64,000 nucleotides of DNA, from positions 1 to 64,000 of the forward strand of contig NZ_JADHDV010000010.1 of the NCBI RefSeq assembly GCF_016820515.1, written 5' to 3'. This document shows positions 38,164 through 46,760 of the stretch, in pieces. The stretch's first letter is position 1. Each line of letters opens with the position of its first letter. This stretch comes from Pseudoxanthomonas beigongshangi (GTDB lineage: Bacteria; Pseudomonadota; Gammaproteobacteria; Xanthomonadales; Xanthomonadaceae). The translations under genes were made by a program, and so were the position numbers. Below the pieces are notes generated by a model. It worked only from the letters and a program-made list of their open reading frames with translations. It had not been told where the DNA came from and ran no database searches.

Positions 38164-38496
38164 ATGAAATCGCTGAGCACCGTGTTGAAGTCGGTTGCCC
38201 TGTCGCTGGTCCTGGCCCTGAGCGCCCACGCCGCCGACAAGGTGAACATCAACACCGCGGATGCGGCCACGCTGCAGACGGTCCTGATCGGGATCGGCCA
38301 GGCGAAGGCGGAAGCCATCATCGAGTACCGCAAGACCAACGGCCCGTTCAAGAGTCCCGAGGAGCTTGCGATGGTCAAGGGCATCGGTTTGAAGACGGTG
38401 GAACGGAATCGCGAGCGGATCGAATTGCGTTCCTCCGCCGAGCCGGCCAACAAGCCGGCGACGGCTGCACGCCCGGCACCGGTCACCCGGCGCTGA
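38164..38496 (+). CDS. ComEA-like helix-hairpin-helix DNA-binding protein
   Basis: 110 aa. Signal peptide to about residue 23, then a tandem HhH domain: V-N-I-N-T-A-D-A-A-T-L, I-G-I-G-Q-A-K-A and V-K-G-I-G-L-K-T. Periplasmic ComEA proteins bind incoming DNA during natural transformation. The C-terminus is a Pro/Ala tail. ATG 38164 (M-K-S-L-S-T) is taken because it begins the signal peptide; an ATG 7 codons upstream is possible. Confidence 0.9.
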   Translation: MKSLSTVLKSVALSLVLALSAHAADKVNINTADAATLQTVLIGIGQAKAEAIIEYRKTNGPFKSPEELAMVKGIGLKTVERNRERIELRSSAEPANKPATAARPAPVTRR

Positions 38497-38584
38497 CGGC
38501 AGCACGAAAAACCCATGCCGTGGTTTCTGCAGGATGCAGATCGACCCGGCTGACGGGGCAGGATGCCAGGGGACAGGCACGGAT

Positions 38585-38681
38585 GCCGACAGGGATGTAC
38601 CCATTTCGTATCGGCGTGCAGGACGCACGGGAACAGGAGCAGGCAGGACGCCTGTGATCGGCAGGAGCCGACAGGGATGTA
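38585..38681 (+). repeat. Two direct copies of a 15-base repeat, 82 bases apart
   Basis: GCCGACAGGGATGTA occurs at 38585-38599 and 38667-38681, each followed by a near-identical CCCAT/TCCAT tail. The intervening sequence is loosely related, consistent with a degenerate 80-base tandem unit. No ORF is present in this 273-base comEA-hutD gap. Confidence 0.7.
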
Positions 38682-38683
38682 TC

Positions 38684-38726
38684 CATCGCCCGGACATGCA
38701 GGGAGCATGTCCGGGCGATGCTTTTT
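38684..38726 (+). terminator. Strong rho-independent terminator before hutD
   Basis: 16-bp perfect stem (38684-38699 and 38705-38720) with a 5-base loop, then CTTTTT. It stops plus-strand transcription from the comEA side 44 bases before the hutD start. Confidence 0.92.
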
Positions 38727-38769
38727 GGGGCGTTAGAATCCGGTTCCGGCCTACAGCGAAGCAGCCATC

Positions 38770-39375
38770 GTGTCCGAAGCGCGCGTCATTCCCGCCAACG
38801 AGTACCGCAGGACCCGCTGGAAGAACGGCCAGGGCTGGACGCGGGAAATCCTGCGCATGCCCGACAGCGACGATTGGACGTGGCGGCTGTCGATTGCGGA
38901 GATCGAACAGGACGCCGCGTTCTCGTCGTTTCCGGGCATCGATCGCGAGCTGATCCTCCTGCAGGGAAATGGGCTGCGGCTGGCGTTCGCGGAGGGCGAA
39001 CAGGTCGAACTGGAACCGCCGCACGGCCGGATTCGCTTCGCCGGGGAACGCGAGGTGACCGGCTACCTGCGGGACGGATTCACCCACGATTTCAACCTGA
39101 TGTGGAAGCGGGATGTCGTGGATGCCGAACTGCTGCACCGTCCGCTGGTCGGCTCGATGCTGTTCTTCGTGGATGCCGATACCACCTGGGCCATCCACCT
39201 GTTAGCCGGGCAGGCGGAATTCGAGGCGGCGAGTGGCTTGCCGCCGCTGTTTGCCGGAGACACCGCGCTACTGCCCGCAGGTCCGGAACGCCGCCGTTTC
39301 GCCCTGCAGGGCGGGGGAGAGCTGCTGGCCGCGCGCGTGTCGCCGGTGAAGCGGAGCGCCTTGACGGATCAGTAG
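38770..39375 (+). CDS. HutD/Ves family protein (GTG start)
   Basis: 201 aa cupin-like. Typical W-K-N-G-Q-G-x-T-R-E-I near residue 17, W-R-L-S-I-A-E-I-E, F-x-G-x-x-R and F-x-x-D-x-T-W blocks. HutD is tied to histidine use and Ves to cold response, but the function is not known. No hut genes are nearby. A TAGAAT box near 38734 may drive it. Its 3' end overlaps the convergent reductase gene by 7 bases. Confidence 0.87.
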   Translation: MSEARVIPANEYRRTRWKNGQGWTREILRMPDSDDWTWRLSIAEIEQDAAFSSFPGIDRELILLQGNGLRLAFAEGEQVELEPPHGRIRFAGEREVTGYLRDGFTHDFNLMWKRDVVDAELLHRPLVGSMLFFVDADTTWAIHLLAGQAEFEAASGLPPLFAGDTALLPAGPERRRFALQGGGELLAARVSPVKRSALTDQ

Positions 39376-41000
39376 ACGTCGCGGCGATAGCGGCCGGCCA
39401 GGCGGAGTTCCTCCAACCGCTCCGCGCCGAGCGCATCGTTCAGGGCGGCGTCCACGCCCGGGGCCATGCCCTCCAGGCTGCCGCAGACATAGATCACCGC
39501 GCCATCGTCCACCCAGCGCCGCAGTTCGTCGGCGACCTCGCGCAGGGCGTGCTGGACGTAGCGTCGCTCGGGCTGATCCCGCGAGAACGCCAAATCCAGG
39601 CGTTCCAGCGCGCCTCGCGCCTGCCAGTCCAGGATCTCGTCGCGATGGAAGAAATCGTGCGCCGCCTGGCGTTCGCCGAACACCAGCCAGTTGCGTTGCG
39701 CCTTCGCCGCCACCCGAGCCTTCAGGTGCGCGCGCAGGCCGGCGATGCCGGTACCGTTGCCGATCAGGATCATTGGACGATCGTTGCCGGGTGGATGGAA
39801 ATTGGCGTTCTCGCGGACGCGCAGGGCAATCGTCCCGCCGAGGGCCGCGTGATCGCACAGCCAGCCGCTGCCCAGCCCGGGTCGTCCATCCGGACGCCGC
39901 ATGCGCCGGACCAGCAATTGCAGGCTGCCATCGGCGGGAATCGAGGCGATGGAGTACTCGCGGTGCGGCAGGGCGGTGAGTTCCGCGATCTCGGTTTCGG
40001 GCGCGTGGCCGCGCAGCGTTTCCGGATCCGGCAGATGGACCTGGGCCAGGACGTCGGCAAGCGGTTGGCGCGTCCCCTGCCATTCGACCGGGCGTTGCGG
40101 ATCCCAGCCCACCGCCTGGACGAAGGCGCCCACGGCCGGCAGCGGATTGCGCGGACCGATTTCGGCGATGTCGCCGGCCTGCCATGCCGGAAACGCGCCG
40201 GTGGCCGGGCGCAGGGCAATGTGGAACGCCGCTTCGCCTTGGCTGCCGGGATTCAGCACGCGCCGATCGGCGAGAATCCAGTCCTCGTAGCGCGGCCGAT
40301 CCCAATCCGGCAGTTCGGCCACACCGCCCAATTGACCCAGGTGATGCTGCCAATGACGCAGGGCGCTTTCGTCGGCATTGTCGACGTCCACGCGGTCAAA
40401 CAGCGGTTGCGCGCCGTGCTGGCGCAACCAGTCATCGAGTTGATGACCGAAGGCGCAGAACTGCGCGTATTCGCGATCGCCCAGCGCCAGCACGGCATAG
40501 CGCAGGCCGTGCAGGGAAAGCGCCTGCGACATGATCCGGCGGACGAAGCCCAGCGCGTGATCGGGCGGATCGCCTTCGCCGGTGGTACTGACCACGAACA
40601 AAATCCGCCCCTGCGCGAGATCGCCGGCCTGCAGCGTATCGATTGCCTGCGCGCGCGCGGCGACGCCGGCGGTGATCAGGCTGTCGGTCGTGCGCGTGGC
40701 CAGCACGTGCGCGAAACCGGTCTGGCTGGCGTACACCACCCGCAACGCATCCTGCGAGGTATCGACGGCGGCGCCGCGATCCTGGCGACGGTGCCGCGCG
40801 GCCAGCCATGCCCATGCGCCGACGTAGGCCAGCAGCGCCGCGCCCGCGCCGAACCAGCGGCCGCTGCGCGGCGACGCCGGCCACCAGGTTTCGCCCTGCA
40901 GCAGCGCCATCGCCGCCACGATGGCGAGCAGGGCAAGCAGGACCGCGGCATTGCCCAGCCAGGCGAAGGAAACCGGCGAGGGAGAGGACTGCGCGCTCAT
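39369..41000 (-). CDS. Membrane-anchored flavodoxin/FNR oxidoreductase (sulfite reductase flavoprotein-like)
   Basis: 543 aa. Two membrane helices (about 11-33 and 48-68) precede a flavodoxin domain (about 85-225; A-S-Q-T-G and S-T-T-G-E-G-D-P-P bind FMN, A-L-G-D-R-E-Y closes the site) and a ferredoxin-NADP reductase domain (about 270-543; R-E-Y-S-I-A-S for FAD, G-N-G-T-G-I-A-G-L for NADPH, Y-V-C-G-S near the end). It should carry electrons from NADPH to a membrane acceptor. In relatives this module is fused to a PepSY membrane domain; here PepSY is a separate gene. ATG 41000 overlaps apbE by 4 bases. Confidence 0.9.
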   Translation of the reverse strand: MSAQSSPSPVSFAWLGNAAVLLALLAIVAAMALLQGETWWPASPRSGRWFGAGAALLAYVGAWAWLAARHRRQDRGAAVDTSQDALRVVYASQTGFAHVLATRTTDSLITAGVAARAQAIDTLQAGDLAQGRILFVVSTTGEGDPPDHALGFVRRIMSQALSLHGLRYAVLALGDREYAQFCAFGHQLDDWLRQHGAQPLFDRVDVDNADESALRHWQHHLGQLGGVAELPDWDRPRYEDWILADRRVLNPGSQGEAAFHIALRPATGAFPAWQAGDIAEIGPRNPLPAVGAFVQAVGWDPQRPVEWQGTRQPLADVLAQVHLPDPETLRGHAPETEIAELTALPHREYSIASIPADGSLQLLVRRMRRPDGRPGLGSGWLCDHAALGGTIALRVRENANFHPPGNDRPMILIGNGTGIAGLRAHLKARVAAKAQRNWLVFGERQAAHDFFHRDEILDWQARGALERLDLAFSRDQPERRYVQHALREVADELRRWVDDGAVIYVCGSLEGMAPGVDAALNDALGAERLEELRLAGRYRRDVY

Positions 41001-42001
41001 GCGGCGAGATGCGAGGCGAACCGGCTGCTGGCCCGTTCCGCCAGCGTGTCGCCCTCGCGGACGATGAAGCGCGCCGCGATCCCGCGCCGTTCGGCCAGCG
41101 CCAGTCCCGCGTCGGCTCCGAGCACGGTCAGTGCGGTGGCCCAGCCATCGGCTTCCATCGCGGTGGGTGCCAGCACGGTGACCGCCGCGCGCGCGCTGGA
41201 CACCGGCTTGCCGGTGCGCGGGTCGAGGGTATGCGTGTAGCGTTCGCCGGCCTGTTCGAACCAGTGCCAGCGATCGCCCGAGGTGGCGACCGCCCGTTCG
41301 TCGATGATCGCGATGCGTGGCTCCAGGCCGGCGGCTTCCTCCTCGTCCGGCGAGGATTCGATCAGCACCCGCCAGTGCTCGCCATCCGGCTTGCGGCCAT
41401 AACCGAAGAGTTCGCCGCCGACTTCGACCAGAGCGGCGGCGAAACCGCGCGCGCGCAGGGTTTCGGCCACCGCATCGACCGCATGGCCCTTGGCGATGGC
41501 CGACAGATCCAGTTGCACGCCACCGGGCTGCAGCAGGCGCCGGTGGTCGGTCTCCAGCACCAATCGCCGCCAGCCGACCTGTTGCCGGGTCGAATCGCGG
41601 CGGTCGTCGTCGGGAACCGTGCGGGATTGCGCATGGGCGCCGAACCCCCACAGTCCCACCAGCGGCCCGACCGTGGGATCGAAGGCGCCTTCACTGGCCT
41701 CGGCGATATCCAGCGCGCATCGCAGCACGGTGAAGAACGCGTCCGGAAGCACCTGCCAATGCCCGGCCTGCGCGCGGTTGAAACGGCTGATGTCCGATTC
41801 CGTTTCCCAGGTACTCATCTGCGCCACCACGCGATCCAGTTCGGCCTGGATCAGCGCGTGCAGCGCATGCAGATCCTCGCGTGGCGACGCGACCAGCCGG
41901 ACCGACCAGTTCGTGCCCATGGTTTCGCCATGCAGCGCGTGCAGCGCCATGTCCGGAGCGGGGAAGGACGGGGGAGACACGGAGGGAAAAGGGGAACTCA
42001 T
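40997..42001 (-). CDS. apbE: FAD:protein FMN transferase (ApbE)
   Basis: 334 aa. Attaches FMN from FAD to Ser/Thr of target proteins. Motifs: M-G-T-N-W-S-V, D-L-S-A-I-A-K-G-H-A-V-D, H-T-L-D-P-R-T-G-K-P-V and a C-terminal G-W-A-T-A-L region. Most ApbE proteins are periplasmic lipoproteins, but this one has no visible signal peptide or hydrophobic N-terminus and no in-frame upstream start was found. It lies between DUF4198 and the reductase in one operon, so the DUF2271 protein is the natural substrate candidate. Confidence 0.93.
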   Translation of the reverse strand: MSSPFPSVSPPSFPAPDMALHALHGETMGTNWSVRLVASPREDLHALHALIQAELDRVVAQMSTWETESDISRFNRAQAGHWQVLPDAFFTVLRCALDIAEASEGAFDPTVGPLVGLWGFGAHAQSRTVPDDDRRDSTRQQVGWRRLVLETDHRRLLQPGGVQLDLSAIAKGHAVDAVAETLRARGFAAALVEVGGELFGYGRKPDGEHWRVLIESSPDEEEAAGLEPRIAIIDERAVATSGDRWHWFEQAGERYTHTLDPRTGKPVSSARAAVTVLAPTAMEADGWATALTVLGADAGLALAERRGIAARFIVREGDTLAERASSRFASHLAA

Positions 42002-42008
42002 GACCCGC

Positions 42009-42030
42009 GGCGCGTCCCGGGGGACGCGCC
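42009..42030. other. GC-rich hairpin between DUF4198 and apbE
   Basis: Stem GGCGCGTCC / GGACGCGCC around CGGG fills most of the 40-base gap. There is no T tract, so it may shape message stability or apbE translation rather than terminate. Confidence 0.45.
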
Positions 42031-42041
42031 GGTCTTGGTGA

Positions 42042-42848
42042 TTACTGCGGCAGGACTTCGAGCGTGGCCACGTAGCTGAGGCGGCGCTGCTTGGCCTGCG
42101 GCAACGAGGTCTTGTCGTCCTGCGCGGTGGTTTCCAGCCAGTACATGCCGGCTTCCGGCCAGGTCACGCTGAACTCGCCGTTGGCATCGGTGGTGATCTT
42201 GATCTCGTCCTGCGCGTTGCGATAGCGGGTGCCGCCGCGGGTGATCTCGAACTCCAGGCCCGAGGCCGGCTTGCCGTCCTTGAGCATGCGGAACTTGGCC
42301 GGCTCGCCGGCGAACAGATCGTTCGGATGGGTGACCGGCACCAGTTCCAAGCCCTCGCCGCTGGTCTTGAGCGCGGTGTCGTTGGGCGAGCCGTTGGTCA
42401 CGAAGGTCTCGATGCGGCCGACCGACTGCGAAACCTGCAGGTTCTTGGCGTCCTTCGGCACTTCGGTGGCGAAGGTGGCGGGAGTGCCGCGCCAGCGCTT
42501 GGGCTTGCCGTTTTCTTCCCAGGTGCCGAACAGGCCGCTGTTGACCACCGCGATGCGGTAGGTGCCCTGCTGCTTGAGCTCGACGTCGAACACGGTGCGG
42601 TACTTGCCGGTGGCCAGGTTCTGCGCATCGACCTTGCTGCCATCCGGCGCGGTGATCGCCAGGCCCTCGGTGCGCAGCGGCACGTGGTTGAAGTAGAACA
42701 GGTCGTTGGACACCGCGGCGTCCACGGTGATCCACGGATTCTGGCCGGCGATCACCGTCTGCGACGGCTGCAGCCAGGCCTTGTGCGCGAACGCGCTCAG
42801 CGGCAGTGCGGACGCCAGCGCGATGGCGAGGGTCAGGGAACGCTTCAT
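42042..42848 (-). CDS. DUF4198 periplasmic protein
   Basis: 268 aa. Signal peptide ends at A-F-A; the mature protein opens H-K-A-W-L-Q-P, the usual DUF4198 start, and has an Ig-like C-terminal half with [20 protein letters not shown]. Family members appear next to nickel, cobalt or iron uptake genes and flavinylated proteins. Binding or scaffolding role inferred only. Confidence 0.88.
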   Translation of the reverse strand: MKRSLTLAIALASALPLSAFAHKAWLQPSQTVIAGQNPWITVDAAVSNDLFYFNHVPLRTEGLAITAPDGSKVDAQNLATGKYRTVFDVELKQQGTYRIAVVNSGLFGTWEENGKPKRWRGTPATFATEVPKDAKNLQVSQSVGRIETFVTNGSPNDTALKTSGEGLELVPVTHPNDLFAGEPAKFRMLKDGKPASGLEFEITRGGTRYRNAQDEIKITTDANGEFSVTWPEAGMYWLETTAQDDKTSLPQAKQRRLSYVATLEVLPQ

Positions 42849-42913
42849 CGGTTTCTCCAGCTTTTCGTCGGGTATGGGAAGGGGCGGATGCATCGGCATC
42901 CGCGCGGGATTGA

Positions 42914-43447
42914 TTACGGCTTGACGGTCAGGGTGACGGCGCCCAGTTCGCTGCTGCCCTGGGCCTTGCCGCTCTGCGCGGCGCCCTTGGCCGGCCAGGT
43001 GAAGGGAATCTTCAGCAGTTCGCGGCCGCCGACTTCGCGCGCGGCTTCCACCACCAGCGTGTACTGGCCCGGTGCCAGCTGCGCGAGTTGCGGCTGCTTG
43101 TCGGTGAACTTCAGCGCGTGCTTGCCGACCGGGCGGGTCGGGCCGGTGACGCCGTCCACCGGCACCTTCAGGGTGCGGCCGGACTTGCGCCACCACTGCC
43201 GCATGTCCGGCAGCCACTTGGTGCCGTGGCCTTCGGCGGTATCGCGCTGCTGGTACCAGACCGACAGGTTGGCGGCGACTTTCTGGTCGGCGCCCTCCAG
43301 CCAGATCGCGACGTAGGGCCGGTGGTACTCGGCGACGTTGAGCTGGGGCACTTCGACGTTGATGTTCAGTTCGCCGGCATACGCCGGAACGGTCAGCAAC
43401 CCGCTCAATGCGAACGTCAGGGTCAGGGACACGGTGGTCTTGGTCAT
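42914..43447 (-). CDS. DUF2271 periplasmic protein, candidate flavinylation target
   Basis: 177 aa. Sec signal peptide to A-Y-A (about residue 24). Residues Asp98-Gly-Val-Thr-Gly-Pro-Thr104 (43136-43156) resemble the ApbE target pattern D-x-x-S/T-G-A-T, in which FMN is joined to the last Thr; here position 6 is Pro instead of Ala. With apbE two genes downstream this is the most likely flavinylated carrier, exchanging electrons in the periplasm. It lies 19 bases after the PepSY gene. Confidence 0.88.
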   Translation of the reverse strand: MTKTTVSLTLTFALSGLLTVPAYAGELNINVEVPQLNVAEYHRPYVAIWLEGADQKVAANLSVWYQQRDTAEGHGTKWLPDMRQWWRKSGRTLKVPVDGVTGPTRPVGKHALKFTDKQPQLAQLAPGQYTLVVEAAREVGGRELLKIPFTWPAKGAAQSGKAQGSSELGAVTLTVKP

Positions 43448-43466
43448 GGGCGGGCTCGTCGAAGGA

Positions 43467-44108
43467 TCAGTGGATGAAGATCAGGGCCAGCAGCAGCGGC
43501 ACCACCAGGCCCAGGCCGACCATCGGCCAGGTCAGGCGGCGCTGGCGCGCGTGCAGTTGCAGCAGGAACAGGCCGGTGATGCAGAACACCAGGCAGGCGA
43601 TCGCGAAGATGTCCAGGAACCATCCCCACGCCGCGCCGGCGTTGCGGCCCTTGTGCAGGTCGTTGAAGTAGGACACCCAGCCGCGGTCGGTGCTTTCGTA
43701 TTCCACCGAGCCGGTTTCGCGATCGATGCTCAGCCAGGCGTCCGCGCCCGGGCGCGGCATCGAAAGATAGATTTCCACGTCCGACCACTCGGCCTGGCGG
43801 CGGCCGATGCCGACGGAGAACTCGTCGCCCAGCCAGGTGGCGACCGGAGCGGGCAGCGGCGCATTGCCTTCCTGGCGGCTTCCCAGCTTGGCCAGCAGCG
43901 CGGGCGGCAACTGCGCCTGCCGGTTGACCACCTCGGGCTTGGCCTCGATTTTCGAGGCGTGATTGAGGGTGATGCCGGTAGCCGCGAACAGCAGCATGCC
44001 GATGAGGCAGATCGCCGAACTGATCCAATGCCATTGGTGCAGCGTGCGCAGCCAGTAACCCCGGCGCTGCTGCTGGCTGGTGACGGATTGTGCGGGCGCT
44101 GGGCTCAA
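43467..44108 (-). CDS. PepSY-associated transmembrane protein
   Basis: 213 aa with three membrane helices (about 30-48, 160-184, 195-212) and a periplasmic PepSY-like domain between the first two. Histidines 24, 27 and 50 near helix 1 and 152 before helix 2 are placed as in heme-ligating PepSY_TM proteins. It could pass electrons from the cytosolic-side reductase to the periplasm. A Fur-box match lies just upstream of its start. Confidence 0.9.
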   Translation of the reverse strand: MSPAPAQSVTSQQQRRGYWLRTLHQWHWISSAICLIGMLLFAATGITLNHASKIEAKPEVVNRQAQLPPALLAKLGSRQEGNAPLPAPVATWLGDEFSVGIGRRQAEWSDVEIYLSMPRPGADAWLSIDRETGSVEYESTDRGWVSYFNDLHKGRNAGAAWGWFLDIFAIACLVFCITGLFLLQLHARQRRLTWPMVGLGLVVPLLLALIFIH

Positions 44109-44150
44109 GCGGGCGGGACGGGTCGAAGGAAGGGAGAATTAGACCACAAA

Positions 44151-44165
44151 TGAGAATGCCTCTCA
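44151..44165 (-). promoter_or_regulatory. Fur-box match upstream of the PepSY gene
   Basis: On the minus strand TGAGAGGCATTCTCA matches the 7-1-7 Fur consensus TGATAAT-N-ATTATCA at most arm positions and is itself TGAGA-N5-TCTCA. It lies 43 bases before the PepSY ATG and after the upstream receptor stop, suggesting a separate iron-regulated promoter for the reductase genes. Confidence 0.6.
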
Positions 44166-44211
44166 ATTGAGGTGGCCGGCCCGCCGATGGGCGGACCGTC
44201 CGGATACCGCG

Positions 44212-46638
44212 TCAGAAGCGCAGGTTCAGCGACACCCAGAAACTGCGGCGCTGTTCCTTCACTGCGTAGTCGTCCACGCAGCTGTACTCGCTGTCGCTGA
44301 TCAGCAGGCAGGATTGGGACACGAAATCCTTGTCGAACACGTTGTTGACCCGGGCATTGATGGTCAGCGCGTCGGTGGCCTTCCAGCTGCCGCCCAGGTG
44401 GAACACGGTGTAGTCCTCGTAATAGCGAACGTTGGAGACGGTCGCGCCGTTGACCGAGGTGACCACGGTGTCGCGATAGCGGTCGTAGCGACCCTCGCCG
44501 ATCAGCGACAGGCTGAGGGCGTCGCTGATCCGCCAGTTCAGGCTGGCGTTGGCCATGTGCCTGGCCGGGTTGCCGGCGATGGGCATGCCCTTGGCCGCGC
44601 CGCTGGTCTGCTCGGACTTGGTGTAGGTGTAGTTGCCGCGCAGCTCCAGGTTGTCCCGCAGGTCCACGTGCGCGGCCAGTTCGACGCCGCGGGTCTCGGC
44701 CTCGTCGATGTTCACGCTCTGGCTGAAAGTGCTGTAGCCCAGTTCGGCCCAGCCGGGACCGACATCCACACAGTAGCCGCTGCCGGCGGGCGCGACCTCG
44801 CAGTTCGGGAAGGTGCCGCCGCTGGCGATCTTGTCTTCGAACTTGTTGAAGAAGCCGGTGATGTTGAAGCCGAAGCGGTCGCCCTCGTAGTAGGCGGCCA
44901 GCTCGTAGTTGGTGCTGGTCTCGGGCTTCAGGTTCGGCGAACCGACCAGCGGCAGCACGCCCTGGCCGCCGAAGCCGGTCACGCCCGGGAACAGTTGATC
45001 CGGGCGCGGCGTCTTGTAGCCGGTACTGACGCCGCCCTTGACCGTCCAGGCGTCGCTGGCGTTCCAGACCAGGTAGGCGCGCGGACTGACATGGCTGCCG
45101 AACACGTTGTGATCGTCGTAGCGCACGCCCAGCGTGGCGGTCAGGGTGTCGGTGAACGACCAGTTGTCCTCGGCGAACACCGACCACATCCGGTGCTTCT
45201 GCTTCACGCCGTCGCGATAACCGCCGCCGTCCATGCCGAACACGCCGTCGGTCATGTCGGTGTCGTTGTACTGGCCACCGACGGTCAGCTTGTGGGCGCC
45301 GAAGGTCATGTCGAGCATCGTGTCCAGCACGTAGCCTTCCAGCTCCATCGTGCGCAGCGGGCGCGGCAGGAACGCGGACAGGCGCGCGCGCTCGGCGTCG
45401 TTGAGCACGCCCAGGTTGCCGTTGGCCATGTTGCAGCGGGCGGCCTGGCCGCGACGTGCGCAGACATCGTTCCACAGCGTCTGCAGGTTGGCGCGTTCTT
45501 CCAGCGTCAGCGGCAGCGAGCGGCCGAGGTTGTTGCTCGTGGCGTGGGTCAAGCTGGTCTGCCAGGTGCCGAAGTCATAGCGGCCCTGGTGGGTCAGTGA
45601 CAGCTGATCGCGCTCGTAGCGCTGCCATGCGGTATAGCCGACACGCGGCTGCACGACGCGACGGCTGACCGTGCCCGGACCATCGGGATTGGGAAGGGTG
45701 GCGTTGCCGCTGCGCCACAGGCTTTCCAGGCTGTCCAGGGTGCCGGTCTGGCCCTTGCGGTTGTCGTACTTCTGCCGCGAGATGTCGTAGTCCAGCCAGA
45801 AATCATTGTGCTCGTCGAGGCTGAAGTCCAGGCGCACGCCGGCGTTCCAGCGGGTGTTCGCGACCGCCTTGCCGCCGCCGCCGAAGCCCAGCGTGCGTTC
45901 CCACATCGAACCGTCCGGCAGCGGCAGCGCCGGCCACTCCGGGTTCGACTCGTCGGTGTCGTACCAGCTGCCGCGCACCGCCATGCCCAGCCGGTCCTTG
46001 ACCAGCGGACCACTGAGATAGAGATCGGTGGTGCGTGCGTCGCCGAACTGATCTTCCTGCTGGATCGTGAAGCCCTGGGTGATCGAGCCGCCCCATTCTT
46101 CCCTGTTGCGGCGGGTGATAATGTTGATCACGCCGCCCATCGCGTCGGAGCCGTACAGCGTGGACATCGGGCCGCGGACCACTTCGATGCGTTCGATCGC
46201 GTCCAGCGGCGGCACGTATGCAAACTGGCCGCCGCCGAAATTGTTCGGGTAGAGCTGGCCGACGTTGCTCTGGCGACGACCGTCGATCAGCACCAGGGTG
46301 TACTCGGAGGGCATGCCGCGCATGCTGACGGTGGCCGCACCATTCTTGTCGGTGGTTTCCATGCCCACATCGATGCCTTCCACATCGCGCAGTGCGTCGA
46401 TCAGGCTGGTATAGGGGCGCTGGCTGAGATCCTCGCGGGTGACCACGCTGATGCTGGCCGGCGCGTCGACGATTTTCTGCTCGAAGCCGGCCGCGGTGAC
46501 GACGACGGTGTCGAGGGTGTTGGGCCGGTCGGAACCGTCGGGCATCTGCTGGGCGACAACGGGTGCGGAAAGGGAAAGCAGCAGGCAAGCGGCGAGCCGG
46601 TTGCGGCGGGGGGAAAGCGGGAAGCGGGGCTGGGTCAT
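44212..46638 (-). CDS. TonB-dependent outer membrane receptor (iron chelate type)
   Basis: 808 aa. Signal peptide, then the TonB box T-L-D-T-V-V-V-T-A, a plug domain with G-I-D-V-G-x-E and I-E-R-I-E-V-V-R-G-P-M-S-T-L-Y-G-S-D-A-M-G-G-V-I-N-I-I-T-R-R, and a beta barrel ending W-V-S-L-N-L-R-F with a terminal Phe. The long plug signature is like FepA/CirA-type siderophore receptors; exact ligand unknown. It leads into the PepSY-ApbE-reductase genes 103 bases downstream. Confidence 0.94.
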   Translation of the reverse strand: MTQPRFPLSPRRNRLAACLLLSLSAPVVAQQMPDGSDRPNTLDTVVVTAAGFEQKIVDAPASISVVTREDLSQRPYTSLIDALRDVEGIDVGMETTDKNGAATVSMRGMPSEYTLVLIDGRRQSNVGQLYPNNFGGGQFAYVPPLDAIERIEVVRGPMSTLYGSDAMGGVINIITRRNREEWGGSITQGFTIQQEDQFGDARTTDLYLSGPLVKDRLGMAVRGSWYDTDESNPEWPALPLPDGSMWERTLGFGGGGKAVANTRWNAGVRLDFSLDEHNDFWLDYDISRQKYDNRKGQTGTLDSLESLWRSGNATLPNPDGPGTVSRRVVQPRVGYTAWQRYERDQLSLTHQGRYDFGTWQTSLTHATSNNLGRSLPLTLEERANLQTLWNDVCARRGQAARCNMANGNLGVLNDAERARLSAFLPRPLRTMELEGYVLDTMLDMTFGAHKLTVGGQYNDTDMTDGVFGMDGGGYRDGVKQKHRMWSVFAEDNWSFTDTLTATLGVRYDDHNVFGSHVSPRAYLVWNASDAWTVKGGVSTGYKTPRPDQLFPGVTGFGGQGVLPLVGSPNLKPETSTNYELAAYYEGDRFGFNITGFFNKFEDKIASGGTFPNCEVAPAGSGYCVDVGPGWAELGYSTFSQSVNIDEAETRGVELAAHVDLRDNLELRGNYTYTKSEQTSGAAKGMPIAGNPARHMANASLNWRISDALSLSLIGEGRYDRYRDTVVTSVNGATVSNVRYYEDYTVFHLGGSWKATDALTINARVNNVFDKDFVSQSCLLISDSEYSCVDDYAVKEQRRSFWVSLNLRF

Positions 46639-46736
46639 GGTCGTCGGACAGGCATGTGGTTCCCTCTCCCGCGAAGGAGAAGGAAGGGACTGATTGGGAG
46701 AAGGCGCGGTGCGGACCGCAGACGTGACGGCGGATA

Positions 46737-46755
46737 TGACGCGTCTGGCGCGTCA
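46737..46755. other. Short hairpin after the small membrane ORF
   Basis: TGACGCG-TCTGG-CGCGTCA, a perfect 7-bp stem and 5-base loop between the small ORF stop and the receptor start. It has no T tract and may only moderate read-through. Confidence 0.35.
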
Positions 46756-46760
46756 GCCGG

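Noticed and set aside
38718-41240. 840-codon plus-strand open frame
   Set aside because: Shadow of the reductase gene; its translation is repetitive Arg/Ala/Gly with no domain.
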